DNA from: an uncultured Eubacteriales bacterium
GTDB taxonomy: Bacteria > Bacillota > Clostridia > Christensenellales > Aristaeellaceae
Assembly (NCBI GenBank): GCA_902761825.1
Contig: CACWLY010000017.1
Location: 1 to 64,000 of the forward strand
Length of the DNA: 64,000 nt
Reading direction: 5' to 3'
A program made the position numbers and the translations under genes. How positions within the stretch are numbered: position 1 is the stretch's first letter; every line of letters starts with the position of its first letter. Shown in pieces: positions 25,873 through 35,138 of this stretch. The notes below the pieces were generated by a model that saw nothing but the letters and a program-made list of their open reading frames with translations, made no database searches and was not told where the DNA came from.

Positions 25873-25935
25873 TCCGTTCGGCGCTCGCCGAAGGCAGCGG
25901 ATATACCGGTATTTTCAGAAAAGCTGGGTCTGCCG

Positions 25936-27273
25936 TTACTGCGGCAGGCTCTTTTGTTCCTCTCCGCGCGGGAAGATCAGCTGAATCTGCGTGCCCACGC
26001 CGGGCTCGCTGCTGAGCTCCACCCGCGCGCCGTGATACTGGGCGCCGTGCTTGACGATGGACAGGCCCAGGCCGGTGCCGCCGATCTCCTTGGAGTGGCT
26101 CTTGTCCACCCGGTAGAAGCGCTCGAACACGCGCTTCTGGTGCTCGGGCGGGATGCCGATGCCGGTATCCGTGACGCTCAGACGGGTTTCGTTTTCCAGG
26201 ACGGATACGTTTACAGTCACGCTTCCGCAGGGGCGGTTGTACTTGATTGCGTTGTCGCAGAGGTTGTAAACCATTTCGCTCAGCAGCTGGGGCGCGCCCG
26301 ATATCACCGCGGGCCCGCCGGTCAGCTCCAGGCTGATCCCCTGTTTTTCCGCCACGGGGCGCAGGCTTTCCAGCACCCTGGCGGACAGCTCATGCAGATC
26401 GACGGGCTCCATTTCGGGCTCCGCCGCTTCCTCGTCCAGCCTGGAGAGCTTGATGATATCGTCGATCAGCGTCATCAGCCGCTGGGATTCCTTGTGAATA
26501 TCCCTGGCAAACTCCTGCACCTTGCCTTCTTCCACGACGCCTTCCGCCATCAGCTCCGCGAAGCCGGAAATCGAGGTCAGTGGCGTTTTCAGCTCGTGGG
26601 ACACGTTGGCGGAGAACTCCCGGCGCAGGGTTTCGCGCTGCGCCACCTCTTCCTGGATGGTGAGCTTCTGCTCCTGGATCTTGCCGATCAGCGGCGCAAG
26701 CTCGGGATAAATGTTGGGATCGGGATGGTCCAGGTCCAGATCGTTGATGGGCTTTACGATCTTTTTGGACATGCGGAAGGCCAGCACGCCGGATATCAGC
26801 AGCACGAGCACCAGCACCCACAGCACCGGGCTGACCGCCACCAGCGCGTACTGCACGGTGCTGAGCGGACGGCTCAGGCGCAGCACCGTGCCGTCCTCGC
26901 AGCGCCTGGCGTAGAACATGGTGGATTCGCCGCCGATCTCGGAGGCCCTGACGCCCTGGCCTTCGCCCTCTGTCAGCGCGGCGAGCACCTCGGCGTATTC
27001 CTTCTGATTGGCGGCGGGCAGCGGTATTTCGGCGTCGTACAGCACGTCGCCGTTTTCGTCGATCCAGGTGACACGGTTCGCGCGGTCCAGCGATTGCAGG
27101 TATTCGATTCCGTTCAAAAGCAGGCCGCGCTCGGCGTACACCGCCTCCTGCCGCAGCTCGTTATAGGTCTCCTCGCGGCTCTGGCTGTACTGCACGCCGA
27201 AAAACAGGATGCCGCACAGGATCAGCACCGACAGGCCGACCAGAAAGGTATTGCGGAAAATCGTCTTCGTCAT
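25936..27273 (-). CDS. phoR: Phosphate-type sensor histidine kinase
   Basis: A 445-residue two-span kinase. N-terminal spans at residues 10-28 and about 145-165 flank an extracellular sensor, followed by a cytoplasmic linker. The dimerisation helix carries the phospho-His (ANVSHELKTPLTSISGF), and the ATPase boxes are present: N box NLCDNAIKYN, G1 DTGIGIP, F box FERFYRVD, G2 GGTGLGLSIVKH. It overlaps phoP by 4 bp (ATGA). The Pho assignment rests on the linked response regulator, the divergent Na/Pi transporter and the TTAACA boxes between them. A CTGCCG/CGGCAG hairpin overlaps its 3' end and may terminate transcription. Confidence 0.9.
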   Translation of the reverse strand: MTKTIFRNTFLVGLSVLILCGILFFGVQYSQSREETYNELRQEAVYAERGLLLNGIEYLQSLDRANRVTWIDENGDVLYDAEIPLPAANQKEYAEVLAALTEGEGQGVRASEIGGESTMFYARRCEDGTVLRLSRPLSTVQYALVAVSPVLWVLVLVLLISGVLAFRMSKKIVKPINDLDLDHPDPNIYPELAPLIGKIQEQKLTIQEEVAQRETLRREFSANVSHELKTPLTSISGFAELMAEGVVEEGKVQEFARDIHKESQRLMTLIDDIIKLSRLDEEAAEPEMEPVDLHELSARVLESLRPVAEKQGISLELTGGPAVISGAPQLLSEMVYNLCDNAIKYNRPCGSVTVNVSVLENETRLSVTDTGIGIPPEHQKRVFERFYRVDKSHSKEIGGTGLGLSIVKHGAQYHGARVELSSEPGVGTQIQLIFPRGEEQKSLPQ

Positions 27274-27947
27274 GTCGTTTCCTCCGTCATCCGGTAGCCA
27301 ACGCCCCGTACCGTCTGTATGTATCCGCCCGCCGCGCCCAGCTTGGCCCGCAATGTGCGGATATGCACGTCCAGCGTGCGGTTTTCCCTGTCCGCGCCGC
27401 AGCCCCAGATCCGGTCCAGCAGGACCTCCCGGGTAAGCACCATTCCGCGGTTTTCCACGAGCAGCCGAAGCAGCATAAATTCCTTATGCGTCAGGGCGAC
27501 CGGCGCGCCGTCCACCCGCGCCTCATGCCGCTCCGGGCATATATAAAGGGGACCGAAGCGGTAATCGGACGCGCGCGCTTCCTGCGCGGACCGCCGCAGC
27601 ACCGCGCGCACGCGCGCCACCATCTCCATCATGCCGAAGGGCTTCGAGATATAATCGTCGGCGCCCGCGTCCAGCCCTTCCACCCGGTCGAACTCGGTAT
27701 TCTTCGCCGTCAGCATGATGACGGGCAGGCGCGCCGTGGCGGTCTTGCCGCGCAGGCGCTTCAATATGGAAATACCGTCCTCTTCCGGCAGCATGATGTC
27801 CAGGAGAACGAGCGCGGGGAGCTTCCGCTCCATGGCCGCCCGGAACTGCGCCGGCGTTTCAAAGCCCTGCGCTTCAAAACCCTGGCTTTCCAGCGCGTAA
27901 ACCACCAGCTTGCGAATGCTCTCGTCGTCCTCGAGCAGATAGATCAA
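27270..27947 (-). CDS. phoP: OmpR-family response regulator
   Basis: A 225-residue regulator. The receiver domain (residues 1-120) has the acidic pair in LLEDDES, the phospho-acceptor Asp in LVLLDIMLPEEDG, and Lys in DYISKPFG. The winged-helix OmpR DNA-binding domain follows (LTHKEFMLLRLLVENRG, DVHIRTLRAKLG). I place the start at the TTG at 27947, 7 bp after GGAGGT; the longer GTG start overlaps that ribosome site. With phoR it should bind the TTAACA repeats at 28009-28048. Confidence 0.92.
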   Translation of the reverse strand: MIYLLEDDESIRKLVVYALESQGFEAQGFETPAQFRAAMERKLPALVLLDIMLPEEDGISILKRLRGKTATARLPVIMLTAKNTEFDRVEGLDAGADDYISKPFGMMEMVARVRAVLRRSAQEARASDYRFGPLYICPERHEARVDGAPVALTHKEFMLLRLLVENRGMVLTREVLLDRIWGCGADRENRTLDVHIRTLRAKLGAAGGYIQTVRGVGYRMTEETT

Positions 27948-28008
27948 CGCGATCACCTCCCGTTTATCGTAACATAGTTTCTCCTCCCTGAACAGCGGTT
28001 TTGATAAT

Positions 28009-28048
28009 TTAACACAGATTTAACACAAACCGGTCGGCGGATTTAACA
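28009..28048 (+). promoter_or_regulatory. PHO-box direct repeats
   Basis: TTAACA occurs at 28009-28014, 28020-28025 and 28043-28048. The first two are 11 bp apart and the third is 23 bp further on. This matches the Bacillus PhoP box, TT(A/T/C)ACA repeated every 11 bp. The boxes lie 37-76 bp upstream of the Na/Pi transporter start. Confidence 0.75.
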
Positions 28049-28084
28049 TGCGCGCAATAACATGAACGCGAAGGAAGTGATTGA

Positions 28085-29836
28085 ATGGGTATTTCCGCGA
28101 TTATCAGCCTGTTTTCCGGCGTGGCGCTGTTTCTCTTCGGCATGAGCCTGATGGGCGACGGACTGAAGCGCGTATCGGGAAACAAACTGGAACCGATCCT
28201 GTTCCGCCTGTCCGGCACGCCGATCCGCGGCATGGCGCTGGGCGCGGGCGTTACGGCGGTGATCCAGTCCTCCTCGGCCACCTCCGTCATGGTCGTGGGC
28301 TTCGTGAACTCCGGCATGATGAAAATACGGCAGGCGATCTCCGTGATCCTGGGCGCGATTCTCGGCACCAGCATCACCGGCTGGGTAATCTGCCTGAGCT
28401 ATATCGAAGGCGCTTCGGGCCTGAGCAGTCTTTTGTCCACCTCGACGCTGACGGGCGCGATCGCCGTGGCGGGCATTATCCTGCGGATGTTCAGCCACCA
28501 GCAGACCCGCCGCCACATCGGCGACATCCTGCTGGGCTTTGCCGTGCTGATGACCGGCATGAGCACCATGAGCGGCGCGGTCAGCGGTCTGGGCCGGCAG
28601 CCCTGGTTCACCGGCCTGCTGACCACCATGACCCAGCCTCTGCTCGGCATCCTGGCCGGCCTGGCCTTCTCGGCGATGCTGCAGTCCGCGTCCGCCGCCG
28701 TAGGCATCGTGCAGGCTTTGAGCGTAACCGGCGCCATGACCCTCGGTTCGGCGCTTCCGCTGCTCATGGGCATCACCATCGGCGCGTCCGTGCCCGTGCT
28801 GCTTTCGGCGCTGGGCGCGAACACCGACGGCAAGCGCACCGCGGTGAGCTATCTGGTGGCCTCCTTTATGGGCGTGATGGCCTGCGCCTCGGTGTTCTAT
28901 ATCGCGGACGCGATCTTCCGCTTTCAGTTCCTGTCGATGACCATGAATCCCTTCTCCCTGGCTTTCGTCAACACCGTGCTCCGCCTGGTCATCCTGTGCG
29001 TGCTCGCGCCCTTTGCCGACGTGCTGGAGGCCGTGGGCTCGCTGATCGTGCCGGCCAAGCGCTCGGAAGCCGATCCCGCCCTGCGGCTGGAGGAGCGCTT
29101 CCTGGGGCATCCCGCCCTGGCCATCGAGCAGAGCCGCCTGACGATCTGCGATATGGCGAAGCAGACCCAGCAGGCCATCGATGCCTCCATCCAGATGCTG
29201 ATCAGCTACAACGAGAACGGATTGCGTTACGTGGAAGAGCTCGAAGCGGCGGGCGACCGTTTCGAGGACGCGCTGGGATCCTATCTGGTCAAGCTGACCG
29301 GCCGCGAGCTTACGGAGCATCAGAGCCGCTTGGTATCGGTCTTTCTCCATACGCTGACGGACTTTGAGCGCATCTCAGACCACGCGCTCAATATCGCGCA
29401 CAGCGCCAGCGAAATGCACGACAAGCAGATGGTCTTCTCCGAGGAAGCCATGCAGGAGCTTACCGTCATGAGCGGCGCGATCAAGGAAATCATCCGCACC
29501 ACGGTGGAAGCCTTCCTTTCCCAGAACCTGACGCTGGCCGGAAAGGTGGAACCGCTGGAAGAGGTCGTTGACGATCTGTGCAGCGAGCTGAAGCTGCGGC
29601 ACGTGGACCGCCTGCAGAAAGGCCTCTGTACCATTCCCCTGGGGTTCGTGCTCAACGACCTGCTTTCCAATTTTGAAAGGGTCTCCGATCAGTGCTCCAA
29701 TATCGCCGTGGCGCTGATCGAGCTGAGCGGCGGCTCCTTCGATACCCATGAATACCTGGGCAAGGTCAAGGAAAAGCGTTCTCCCAGCTACGAGCGGGAT
29801 TTCCAGGATTACAAGGCGAAATTCACGCTGAACTGA
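28085..29836 (+). CDS. Na+/phosphate cotransporter family protein with PhoU domain
   Basis: A 583-residue NptA/PNaS-type protein. The first half holds two inverted Na_Pi_cotrans repeats with the family signatures TAVIQSSSATSVMVVGF and AMLQSASAAVGIVQAL. The C-terminal 230 residues form a PhoU-like helical domain. It should take up phosphate with sodium at the membrane. It is divergent from phoPR and carries PHO boxes upstream, so it is likely induced by phosphate starvation. A terminator at 29888-29917 ends the gene, and repeat copy B starts directly after it. Confidence 0.92.
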   Translation: MGISAIISLFSGVALFLFGMSLMGDGLKRVSGNKLEPILFRLSGTPIRGMALGAGVTAVIQSSSATSVMVVGFVNSGMMKIRQAISVILGAILGTSITGWVICLSYIEGASGLSSLLSTSTLTGAIAVAGIILRMFSHQQTRRHIGDILLGFAVLMTGMSTMSGAVSGLGRQPWFTGLLTTMTQPLLGILAGLAFSAMLQSASAAVGIVQALSVTGAMTLGSALPLLMGITIGASVPVLLSALGANTDGKRTAVSYLVASFMGVMACASVFYIADAIFRFQFLSMTMNPFSLAFVNTVLRLVILCVLAPFADVLEAVGSLIVPAKRSEADPALRLEERFLGHPALAIEQSRLTICDMAKQTQQAIDASIQMLISYNENGLRYVEELEAAGDRFEDALGSYLVKLTGRELTEHQSRLVSVFLHTLTDFERISDHALNIAHSASEMHDKQMVFSEEAMQELTVMSGAIKEIIRTTVEAFLSQNLTLAGKVEPLEEVVDDLCSELKLRHVDRLQKGLCTIPLGFVLNDLLSNFERVSDQCSNIAVALIELSGGSFDTHEYLGKVKEKRSPSYERDFQDYKAKFTLN

Positions 29837-29887
29837 GGCGCGGACGAAAAACTTTGATAGAAATGGCATAATAAAACAGCAGGAAAA

Positions 29888-29917
29888 ACGGCGAGGGCAG
29901 CCCTCGTCGTTCTTCTT
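29888..29917 (+). terminator. Terminator of the Na/Pi transporter gene
   Basis: CGGCGAGGG and CCCTCGTCG form a stem followed by TTCTTCTTT. The T-rich tail runs straight into ATACTATTCTC of repeat copy B. Confidence 0.8.
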
Positions 29918-29918
29918 T

Positions 29919-30080
29919 ATACTATTCTCAGTATAAAAGATTATCAGATTTTGGATGGATTTTTCGCCCTGGCTAAGCTGAATGGAGGGAGGCGTAGCAG
30001 TGCTACGTTGACCGGAATGAAGCAACGCCAAGACGGAAAAGACACCCAAAGATGATAAGATTTTAGATTGAGAATAGTAT
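29919..30080 (+). repeat. Interspersed repeat copy B (full length, MITE-like)
   Basis: A 162-bp copy with both ends. The left end ATACTATTCTCAGTATAAAA and the right end TTTTAGATTGAGAATAGTAT are inverted repeats, matching at 24 of 28 positions. It lies between convergent genes. The interior beyond GTTGACC (GGAATGAAGCAACGCC, then CACCCAAAGATG) is shared with copy F. Confidence 0.95.
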
Positions 30081-30124
30081 TATTCAGTTTCCTTGGTTTG
30101 CGCAGAAACCGTCAGTCCGCCCAC

Positions 30125-31054
30125 TCAATCGGCAAACATCGGAGTGGAAAGGTACCGCTCGCCGGTATCCGGCAGCAGGGCGACGATCAGCTTGCCCTTG
30201 TTTTCGGGGCGTTTGGCCAGCTGGATGGCAGCGAACACGGCCGCGCCGCTGGAAATGCCCACCAGCACGCCTTCCGTGCGGCCGATCGCCTTTCCGGTCC
30301 GGAAGGCGTCCTCGTTTTCGACGGTGATGATTTCGTCGTAGATCCCGGTATTCAGGGTGTCGGGGACGAAGCCCGCGCCGATGCCCTGGATCTTATGCGG
30401 GCCGGGGGTGCCTTTGCTGAGCACGGGCGAAGAGGCAGGCTCGACCGCGACGATTTTCACGTTGGGGTTCTGCGATTTCAGGTATTCGCCCACGCCGGTC
30501 AGCGTGCCGCCGGTGCCGACGCCCGCGACGAAGATATCAACCTTGCCGTCGGTATCCCGCCAGATCTCGGGGCCGGTGGTCGCGCGGTGGATCGCCGGGT
30601 TCGCGGGGTTCACGAACTGTCCGGGAATAAAGCTGCCGGGCGTCGCGGCAGCCAGTTCGTTGGCCTTTTCGATCGCGCCCTTCATCCCCTTCGCGCCGTC
30701 CGTCAGTACGATCTGCGCGCCGTACGCCTTCAGCAGGTTGCGGCGTTCCACGCTCATGGTTTCGGGCATGGTCAGAATGATCTTGTAGCCCCGCGAAGCG
30801 GCCACCGCGGCCAGGCCGATGCCGGTATTGCCGCTGGTAGGCTCGATAATGGTCGCGCCGGGCTTGAGCAGGCCCTTGGCCTCGGCGTCGTCGATCATCG
30901 CGCGGCCGATCCTGTCCTTTACGCTGCCGGCGGGATTGAAGTACTCCAGCTTGGCGACGACGGTCGCCTCCAGCGCGTTCGCCGCCTCCAGGTTTTTCAG
31001 CTCCAGCAAGGGCGTGTTTCCGATCAGATCGGTAATCTTTTCAAAAATCCTCAT
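30125..31054 (-). CDS. cysK: Cysteine synthase (O-acetylserine sulfhydrylase)
   Basis: A 309-residue PLP enzyme that makes L-cysteine from O-acetylserine and sulfide. The N-terminus [17 protein letters not shown] and the PLP lysine in [11 protein letters not shown] (about residue 46) are typical. [22 protein letters not shown] for phosphate binding, and GISSGAAV near the C-terminus follow. The ATG at 31054 is chosen behind GGAGGATGGAAAG. A possible sulfur-type operator lies at 31079-31101. It converges on the phosphate transporter, with repeat copy B between. Confidence 0.96.
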   Translation of the reverse strand: MRIFEKITDLIGNTPLLELKNLEAANALEATVVAKLEYFNPAGSVKDRIGRAMIDDAEAKGLLKPGATIIEPTSGNTGIGLAAVAASRGYKIILTMPETMSVERRNLLKAYGAQIVLTDGAKGMKGAIEKANELAAATPGSFIPGQFVNPANPAIHRATTGPEIWRDTDGKVDIFVAGVGTGGTLTGVGEYLKSQNPNVKIVAVEPASSPVLSKGTPGPHKIQGIGAGFVPDTLNTGIYDEIITVENEDAFRTGKAIGRTEGVLVGISSGAAVFAAIQLAKRPENKGKLIVALLPDTGERYLSTPMFAD

Positions 31055-31078
31055 CTTTCCATCCTCCATCTACTTAAT

Positions 31079-31101
31079 ACCTATCGGAATTGTGGGTATA
31101 A
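31079..31101. promoter_or_regulatory. Possible Rrf2/CymR-like operator before cysK
   Basis: ATACC and GGTAT frame an inverted repeat with an inner ATCGGAATT, in the cysK promoter region. It is reminiscent of Rrf2-family (CymR/IscR) sites, but the match is from memory and loose. Confidence 0.3.
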
Positions 31102-31142
31102 TAGCATAAAAAAACGTCGCTGTCAATAAGCGGCCTGTTTTT

Positions 31143-31775
31143 TTAATGTACGACCACGGCAAGCGCCAGCAGGAACTGGCCGAGGTAATACGCGCCGAGG
31201 CTGATATAATCCAGCGCCATATGGTTCCTGTCCACCATCAGATAGCCCAGCAGCGCGTCGGAAAAAGCGAACAGCAGCGCGCCCGCAAAGTACGTCGGCG
31301 CCTGCGCGGCGGCCAGCGACACCATGAGGCTGAGCACGGTGGCATAGGCGTAAAAGAAAGGCGCGCGCCGGCCGATGCGCTGCCTGAAGCGCGCGAACGC
31401 CGCCGTGGCGAAGCCTATCAGCGCGAGCAGCAGGATCACGCTGCGCATATCCGGCCTGTTCATCATGCAGAACGAAACCATATACAGGATATGCCCCAGG
31501 CCGAAGACCGCTCCGCCCGCCAGAAAGCGCACGGTCAGCACGCCGTCCGCGACAGTGCAGGCGACGAGCCCGGCCAGCAGCACCCAATGCGCGGCGGTGC
31601 CGTTGCGCAGGCAGCCCAGCAGCGCCACCAGCACCGCCATGGCCGTGGCGGCGCACTTCACGGCGATCCCCAAGGCGCGGTTATGCCCGGGAACGACCTT
31701 GATCTTCTGATACAGAAGATAGAAGCAAGCCATCAGGACAAAAGCGGCGCAGACTGCGTACGTCATTCTCTTCAC
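31143..31775 (-). CDS. YhhN-family membrane protein (lysoplasmalogenase-like)
   Basis: A 210-residue protein with about eight membrane spans. Family features visible are ACTVADGVLTV with a conserved Asp, GLGHILYMVSF, and LLFAFSDALLGYLMV. Eukaryotic members (TMEM86) hydrolyse lysoplasmalogen; some bacterial members do the same, and many are untested. It is the last gene of a minus-strand cluster from 36254 and ends 72 bp before cysK's control region. The family call is firm; the activity is inferred. Confidence 0.8.
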   Translation of the reverse strand: MKRMTYAVCAAFVLMACFYLLYQKIKVVPGHNRALGIAVKCAATAMAVLVALLGCLRNGTAAHWVLLAGLVACTVADGVLTVRFLAGGAVFGLGHILYMVSFCMMNRPDMRSVILLLALIGFATAAFARFRQRIGRRAPFFYAYATVLSLMVSLAAAQAPTYFAGALLFAFSDALLGYLMVDRNHMALDYISLGAYYLGQFLLALAVVVH

Positions 31776-31808
31776 CTCACGGTTATTCGTCCGGGCGGCC
31801 CGCCGCCG

Positions 31809-32270
31809 TTATTTAAAGAACAGCAGACGCAGGTAAGAATCCGCGATCACCAGCGCGGCGTCGCCGATCAGCCAGATCACGCCGTAGCGCATCAGGCTGC
31901 TTGCGCCGGTTTCGTTCGCGTCGTCGCTTGTAATATGAAAATGCGTCGGATCGAGCGCGTCATACATCACGTCGACCGACTGGCCGACGATTATTTTGTC
32001 CTTTTCTCTCACGCCGTTTTCGTTTTCCAGCCGGTATACCTGACCGTTCGCGGTAAACTCGACGAGCGGAACGTAAAATCGCACCGATCTGCTCCTTGGC
32101 GCTTTGTTTATCTTCTCGACGGCATCGACGATCGTTCCGGAGACAAGCTCGCGCTCGTTCTCCTCTTTTTTCCGCTGGTAGCGTTTCACATACAGCGAGA
32201 CTCCGATCATGACAAAGCCCATGATCGACAGCAGGCCAAACGCAAGAAATCCGGTCGCGATATCAGACAT
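31809..32270 (-). CDS. DUF3592-like membrane protein
   Basis: A 153-residue protein with spans at about residues 8-28 and 125-145. A central domain (VSGTIVDAVEKINKAPRSRS, then VRFYVPLVEFTANGQVYRL and VGQSVDVMYDALDPTHFHI) matches the DUF3592 pattern of VxYxPxxxFxxxG and VxYxPxxPxxF. The function is unknown. It lies in the minus-strand cluster, 19 bp downstream of the deacylase and 33 bp upstream of the YhhN gene. Confidence 0.75.
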   Translation of the reverse strand: MSDIATGFLAFGLLSIMGFVMIGVSLYVKRYQRKKEENERELVSGTIVDAVEKINKAPRSRSVRFYVPLVEFTANGQVYRLENENGVREKDKIIVGQSVDVMYDALDPTHFHITSDDANETGASSLMRYGVIWLIGDAALVIADSYLRLLFFK

Positions 32271-32289
32271 GGCGATCCCTCCTTTTCCG

Positions 32290-33885
32290 TCAGACGCGCA
32301 GGGCCATGCCGGTGGTCTTCAGCGCCTGCTCGTCCAGAACGCCGTTCTCCAGCACGGGAACGCCGTTGATGAACAGCATTTTGATCCCGAAGGGTTTTTC
32401 CTGATCGGGCTGCGCGTTTCTGATCTCTTCCTCGTCGAACACGGTCAGATCAGCGTAATACCCGTCCCGCAGATATCCGCGGTCGCGCAGCATGAAACGG
32501 TCGGCGGTCGCGCCGGTCATGCGGCGGACGGTGGCCTCCACGGTATCGCCCGTTCCGCGCAGCGCGTCCCGCAGGAACTTGGGGAAACAGTCGTATATCG
32601 CGGGGTTCTGCACGCCGTGCTCCTCCAGCCACGCGTCGGTCATGAACAGGCAGTTCGGGTTATGCTCAAACTCCGAGATCACCTCGGGCGTCGAATACGG
32701 CCCCATATTGACGCGGCCGATAAAGCGGCTGATCTCGCACAGCTTGAGATACGCCTTGAGGTCGCTGGTGCCCTCCTCGCGGGCGATCTGACGCACCGAT
32801 TTTCCCTCGTATTTTTCGTATCCCGGGCCGATATAGGCGACCTGGATATCGGGGAAGCCGAAGCCCAGCAGCAGGCTGGACGCCTTGACCAGCGCGGCCA
32901 GCTTCAACCGCGTCAGCGGCTTTTTCCGCTGCTCGGGCGTCATGCCCTGATACCACACGGGCAGGATCACCGTGATCACCGATACGCCCAGGCATTCGTT
33001 GTAGATATCGAACATCACGTCCACGCCCTCGGCGCGCAGCTGATCCATCATGCGCATCAGCTCTTCCTTCGCGCCGAAGGAATTGCGGCCGACGAAAATG
33101 GCATGGGAATATTGCAATTTGAGCCCTGTCCCGCGCGCGATCTCCACCAGCTCGTCGAACGCGCGCAGCAGATGCGACCTGCCGAAAAGCTGGGGATACG
33201 CCATGGAAACCTTGGATTCCGCCCGCGGATGCACGGTGAACGGCTTGTTGTATTTGACGCACAGCGCCGCCACCTTTTTCAGCTCCTCTACGTCGGCGTA
33301 CAGCCCGGGCTCGTACATCAGCCCCAGGGACAGCCCGGCCGCGCCCTCCCGCAGCGCCTTTTCGAGGATATCCAGCATGCCCTTTTCCTCTTCCGGCGTC
33401 AGGCGGCGGTTTTCATACCCGCCCACGGCGGCGCGGGCGGTGCAGTGGCCGGCCAGCATCGCCATATTGCAGGGCATATGCCGGTCCAGGGCGTCGCAGT
33501 ATTCCGCTATGCTGCCGTATTTTCCGGTCGTATCCTGATAGTTGAACAGCCCGCCGCCCACCTTCTCCATAAAAGCGCAGTCCGGCTCGAAGCCCACGGC
33601 GGATATGCCGCAGTTGCCGGTCACGAAGGTCGTGATGCCCTGCAGCAGGAACGGGCGGAAATAGCGCAATTGATCGGTCTTGAGCGCAAACCAGTCGTTA
33701 TGCGAATGCGCGTCGATAAACCCCGGGGCCAGCGCTTTTCCCGCAAGGTCGATCACCCGGTCCGCCGGGCCGTCGATCTGCGGCGCGACCCGCAGTATCC
33801 TTTCCCCCGCCGTCAGCACGTCGCCGGTAAACGGCGCGCCGCCGGTGCCGTCATAAATCTTCGCGTTCTTCAGCAGCAGCTTCAT
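32290..33885 (-). CDS. N-acyl-D-amino-acid deacylase/D-aminoacylase-type amidohydrolase
   Basis: A 531-residue metal-dependent hydrolase. It opens with the amidohydrolase beta-strand domain (MKLLLKNAKIYDGTGGAPF). The metal site APGFIDAHSHND, TTFVTGNCGIS with the D-aminoacylase Cys, and SLGLMYEPGLYA follow. The metal Lys/His positions appear in HPRAESK and LQYSHAIF, and a C-terminal GYYADLTVFD segment is typical of the family. It removes acyl groups from D-amino acids or related amides. The start is 6 bp downstream of the polymerase-like membrane gene. Confidence 0.87.
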   Translation of the reverse strand: MKLLLKNAKIYDGTGGAPFTGDVLTAGERILRVAPQIDGPADRVIDLAGKALAPGFIDAHSHNDWFALKTDQLRYFRPFLLQGITTFVTGNCGISAVGFEPDCAFMEKVGGGLFNYQDTTGKYGSIAEYCDALDRHMPCNMAMLAGHCTARAAVGGYENRRLTPEEEKGMLDILEKALREGAAGLSLGLMYEPGLYADVEELKKVAALCVKYNKPFTVHPRAESKVSMAYPQLFGRSHLLRAFDELVEIARGTGLKLQYSHAIFVGRNSFGAKEELMRMMDQLRAEGVDVMFDIYNECLGVSVITVILPVWYQGMTPEQRKKPLTRLKLAALVKASSLLLGFGFPDIQVAYIGPGYEKYEGKSVRQIAREEGTSDLKAYLKLCEISRFIGRVNMGPYSTPEVISEFEHNPNCLFMTDAWLEEHGVQNPAIYDCFPKFLRDALRGTGDTVEATVRRMTGATADRFMLRDRGYLRDGYYADLTVFDEEEIRNAQPDQEKPFGIKMLFINGVPVLENGVLDEQALKTTGMALRV

Positions 33886-33891
33886 AATCCC

Positions 33892-35079
33892 TCATCCTTT
33901 CCGTCCATACGGCAATCCATCATGTATCTGCTCAGGCGTGTTCCGGCTTATCAGCCGTTTCGCCTTCTTTTCCCGCGGCGCGAGCGCGAGCATGGGCACA
34001 AAGAAATAGATCGGATACGCCGCTGCGTTCTCCATCAGGCCATAGAACACGAACAGCACCGCCACGGCGAAAAGCGGGACGCGCCGGGAAACGGCCAGGC
34101 GGTCCAGCATATACCCGTACAGGATCAGCGAGCAAAGCGTTGGAACGGCGCCGCAGTAGACCAGCAGCCAGATATACATATTATCCAGGATGCCGTCCGT
34201 GACCGGCGTATAACCGAACAGCGAAAGGCCGCTCTGCTTCAGGACGCTGATATCCGAAAAGCGCATCCAGAACGCGCCGTCCGAATAATACCGGCTGAGC
34301 CTGGAGAGCAGCAGGCCCATGGCGAGCGTCACCGCGAGCGCGGAAAAAGGCAGCGCGGTGGCGGCGCGCAGGCAGCCCGGATGCCGGGTACGGCTGAGCG
34401 CAAGCGTCAGATAATACAGCGCCGGAAAGAGGATCATAAGCGCCATGGCCGTGCGGCTCAGCGTCAGCGCGCCGACGGCAACGCCGCCCACCAGATAATA
34501 CAGCACCGTGCCCCACCACCGTTTTGGCAGAAAAAGCACCCAGAGCATCATCCAGGTGGACATGAAAAACACGGCGAACGAATTGGGATGTCCCATGCCG
34601 AAGGAATGTCCCGTCCTGAATATCCACAGCGATTTGGTATGATAGGTCGGCACGTCCTGCACGCTGCCCGTTAGCAGCAGCGCGGCCATCAGCAGCACAT
34701 AGAGCCCGTGCGAAGCCAGCCAGCAGCGAGCGTTGCTCTTTTCGGTTCCCAGATCGCTGAGCACGGCAAGCAGCAGGGTGTTCAGCAGCATCCCGCTTTG
34801 CCATACCATCGCGCCGAACACCCGCATGCAAAGCAGCAGCGCGGCGAACAGCGCCCGCCGCCAACCGCGCGGCGCCTCCAGCAATACGCAAACCGCGCAG
34901 AGCAGGGAAACGGCGGCGCTCACGGGGCCCTGCAGGCGGCCCGTGATCCGGATCATCGGCAGGGTCTGATTGGTGAAGCCGGAAAAAACAAGCGAATACA
35001 GAACCGTCGATATCAGCAGCACGCCATATAAAGCCTTCCCGGCCGGTTTAATCAACGGATGCCTCAAAATCTTGTTCAT
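33892..35079 (-). CDS. O-antigen ligase/Wzy-like polytopic membrane protein
   Basis: A 395-residue protein with about ten membrane spans. GHSFGMGHPNSFAVFFMSTW and GALTLSRTAMALMIL resemble the periplasmic loop and conserved Arg region of polysaccharide polymerases and ligases (Wzy/WaaL). It probably assembles a surface glycan, though no glycosyltransferases are adjacent. The start is the ATG at 35079 (MNKILRH), with a weak GGAG; the upstream extension is not convincing. It sits between the radical-SAM gene and the deacylase. Confidence 0.7.
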   Translation of the reverse strand: MNKILRHPLIKPAGKALYGVLLISTVLYSLVFSGFTNQTLPMIRITGRLQGPVSAAVSLLCAVCVLLEAPRGWRRALFAALLLCMRVFGAMVWQSGMLLNTLLLAVLSDLGTEKSNARCWLASHGLYVLLMAALLLTGSVQDVPTYHTKSLWIFRTGHSFGMGHPNSFAVFFMSTWMMLWVLFLPKRWWGTVLYYLVGGVAVGALTLSRTAMALMILFPALYYLTLALSRTRHPGCLRAATALPFSALAVTLAMGLLLSRLSRYYSDGAFWMRFSDISVLKQSGLSLFGYTPVTDGILDNMYIWLLVYCGAVPTLCSLILYGYMLDRLAVSRRVPLFAVAVLFVFYGLMENAAAYPIYFFVPMLALAPREKKAKRLISRNTPEQIHDGLPYGRKG

Positions 35080-35138
35080 GGAATAACGCTCCGATCTTCT
35101 CGCTGCGTAAAATATTGTACCACGCCGCCGGCGCAATT

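Noticed and set aside
29375-30049. Minus-strand frame through repeat copy B reading [20 protein letters not shown]
   Set aside because: It is another frame of the repeat continuing into the antisense of the transporter gene; no ribosome site or family.
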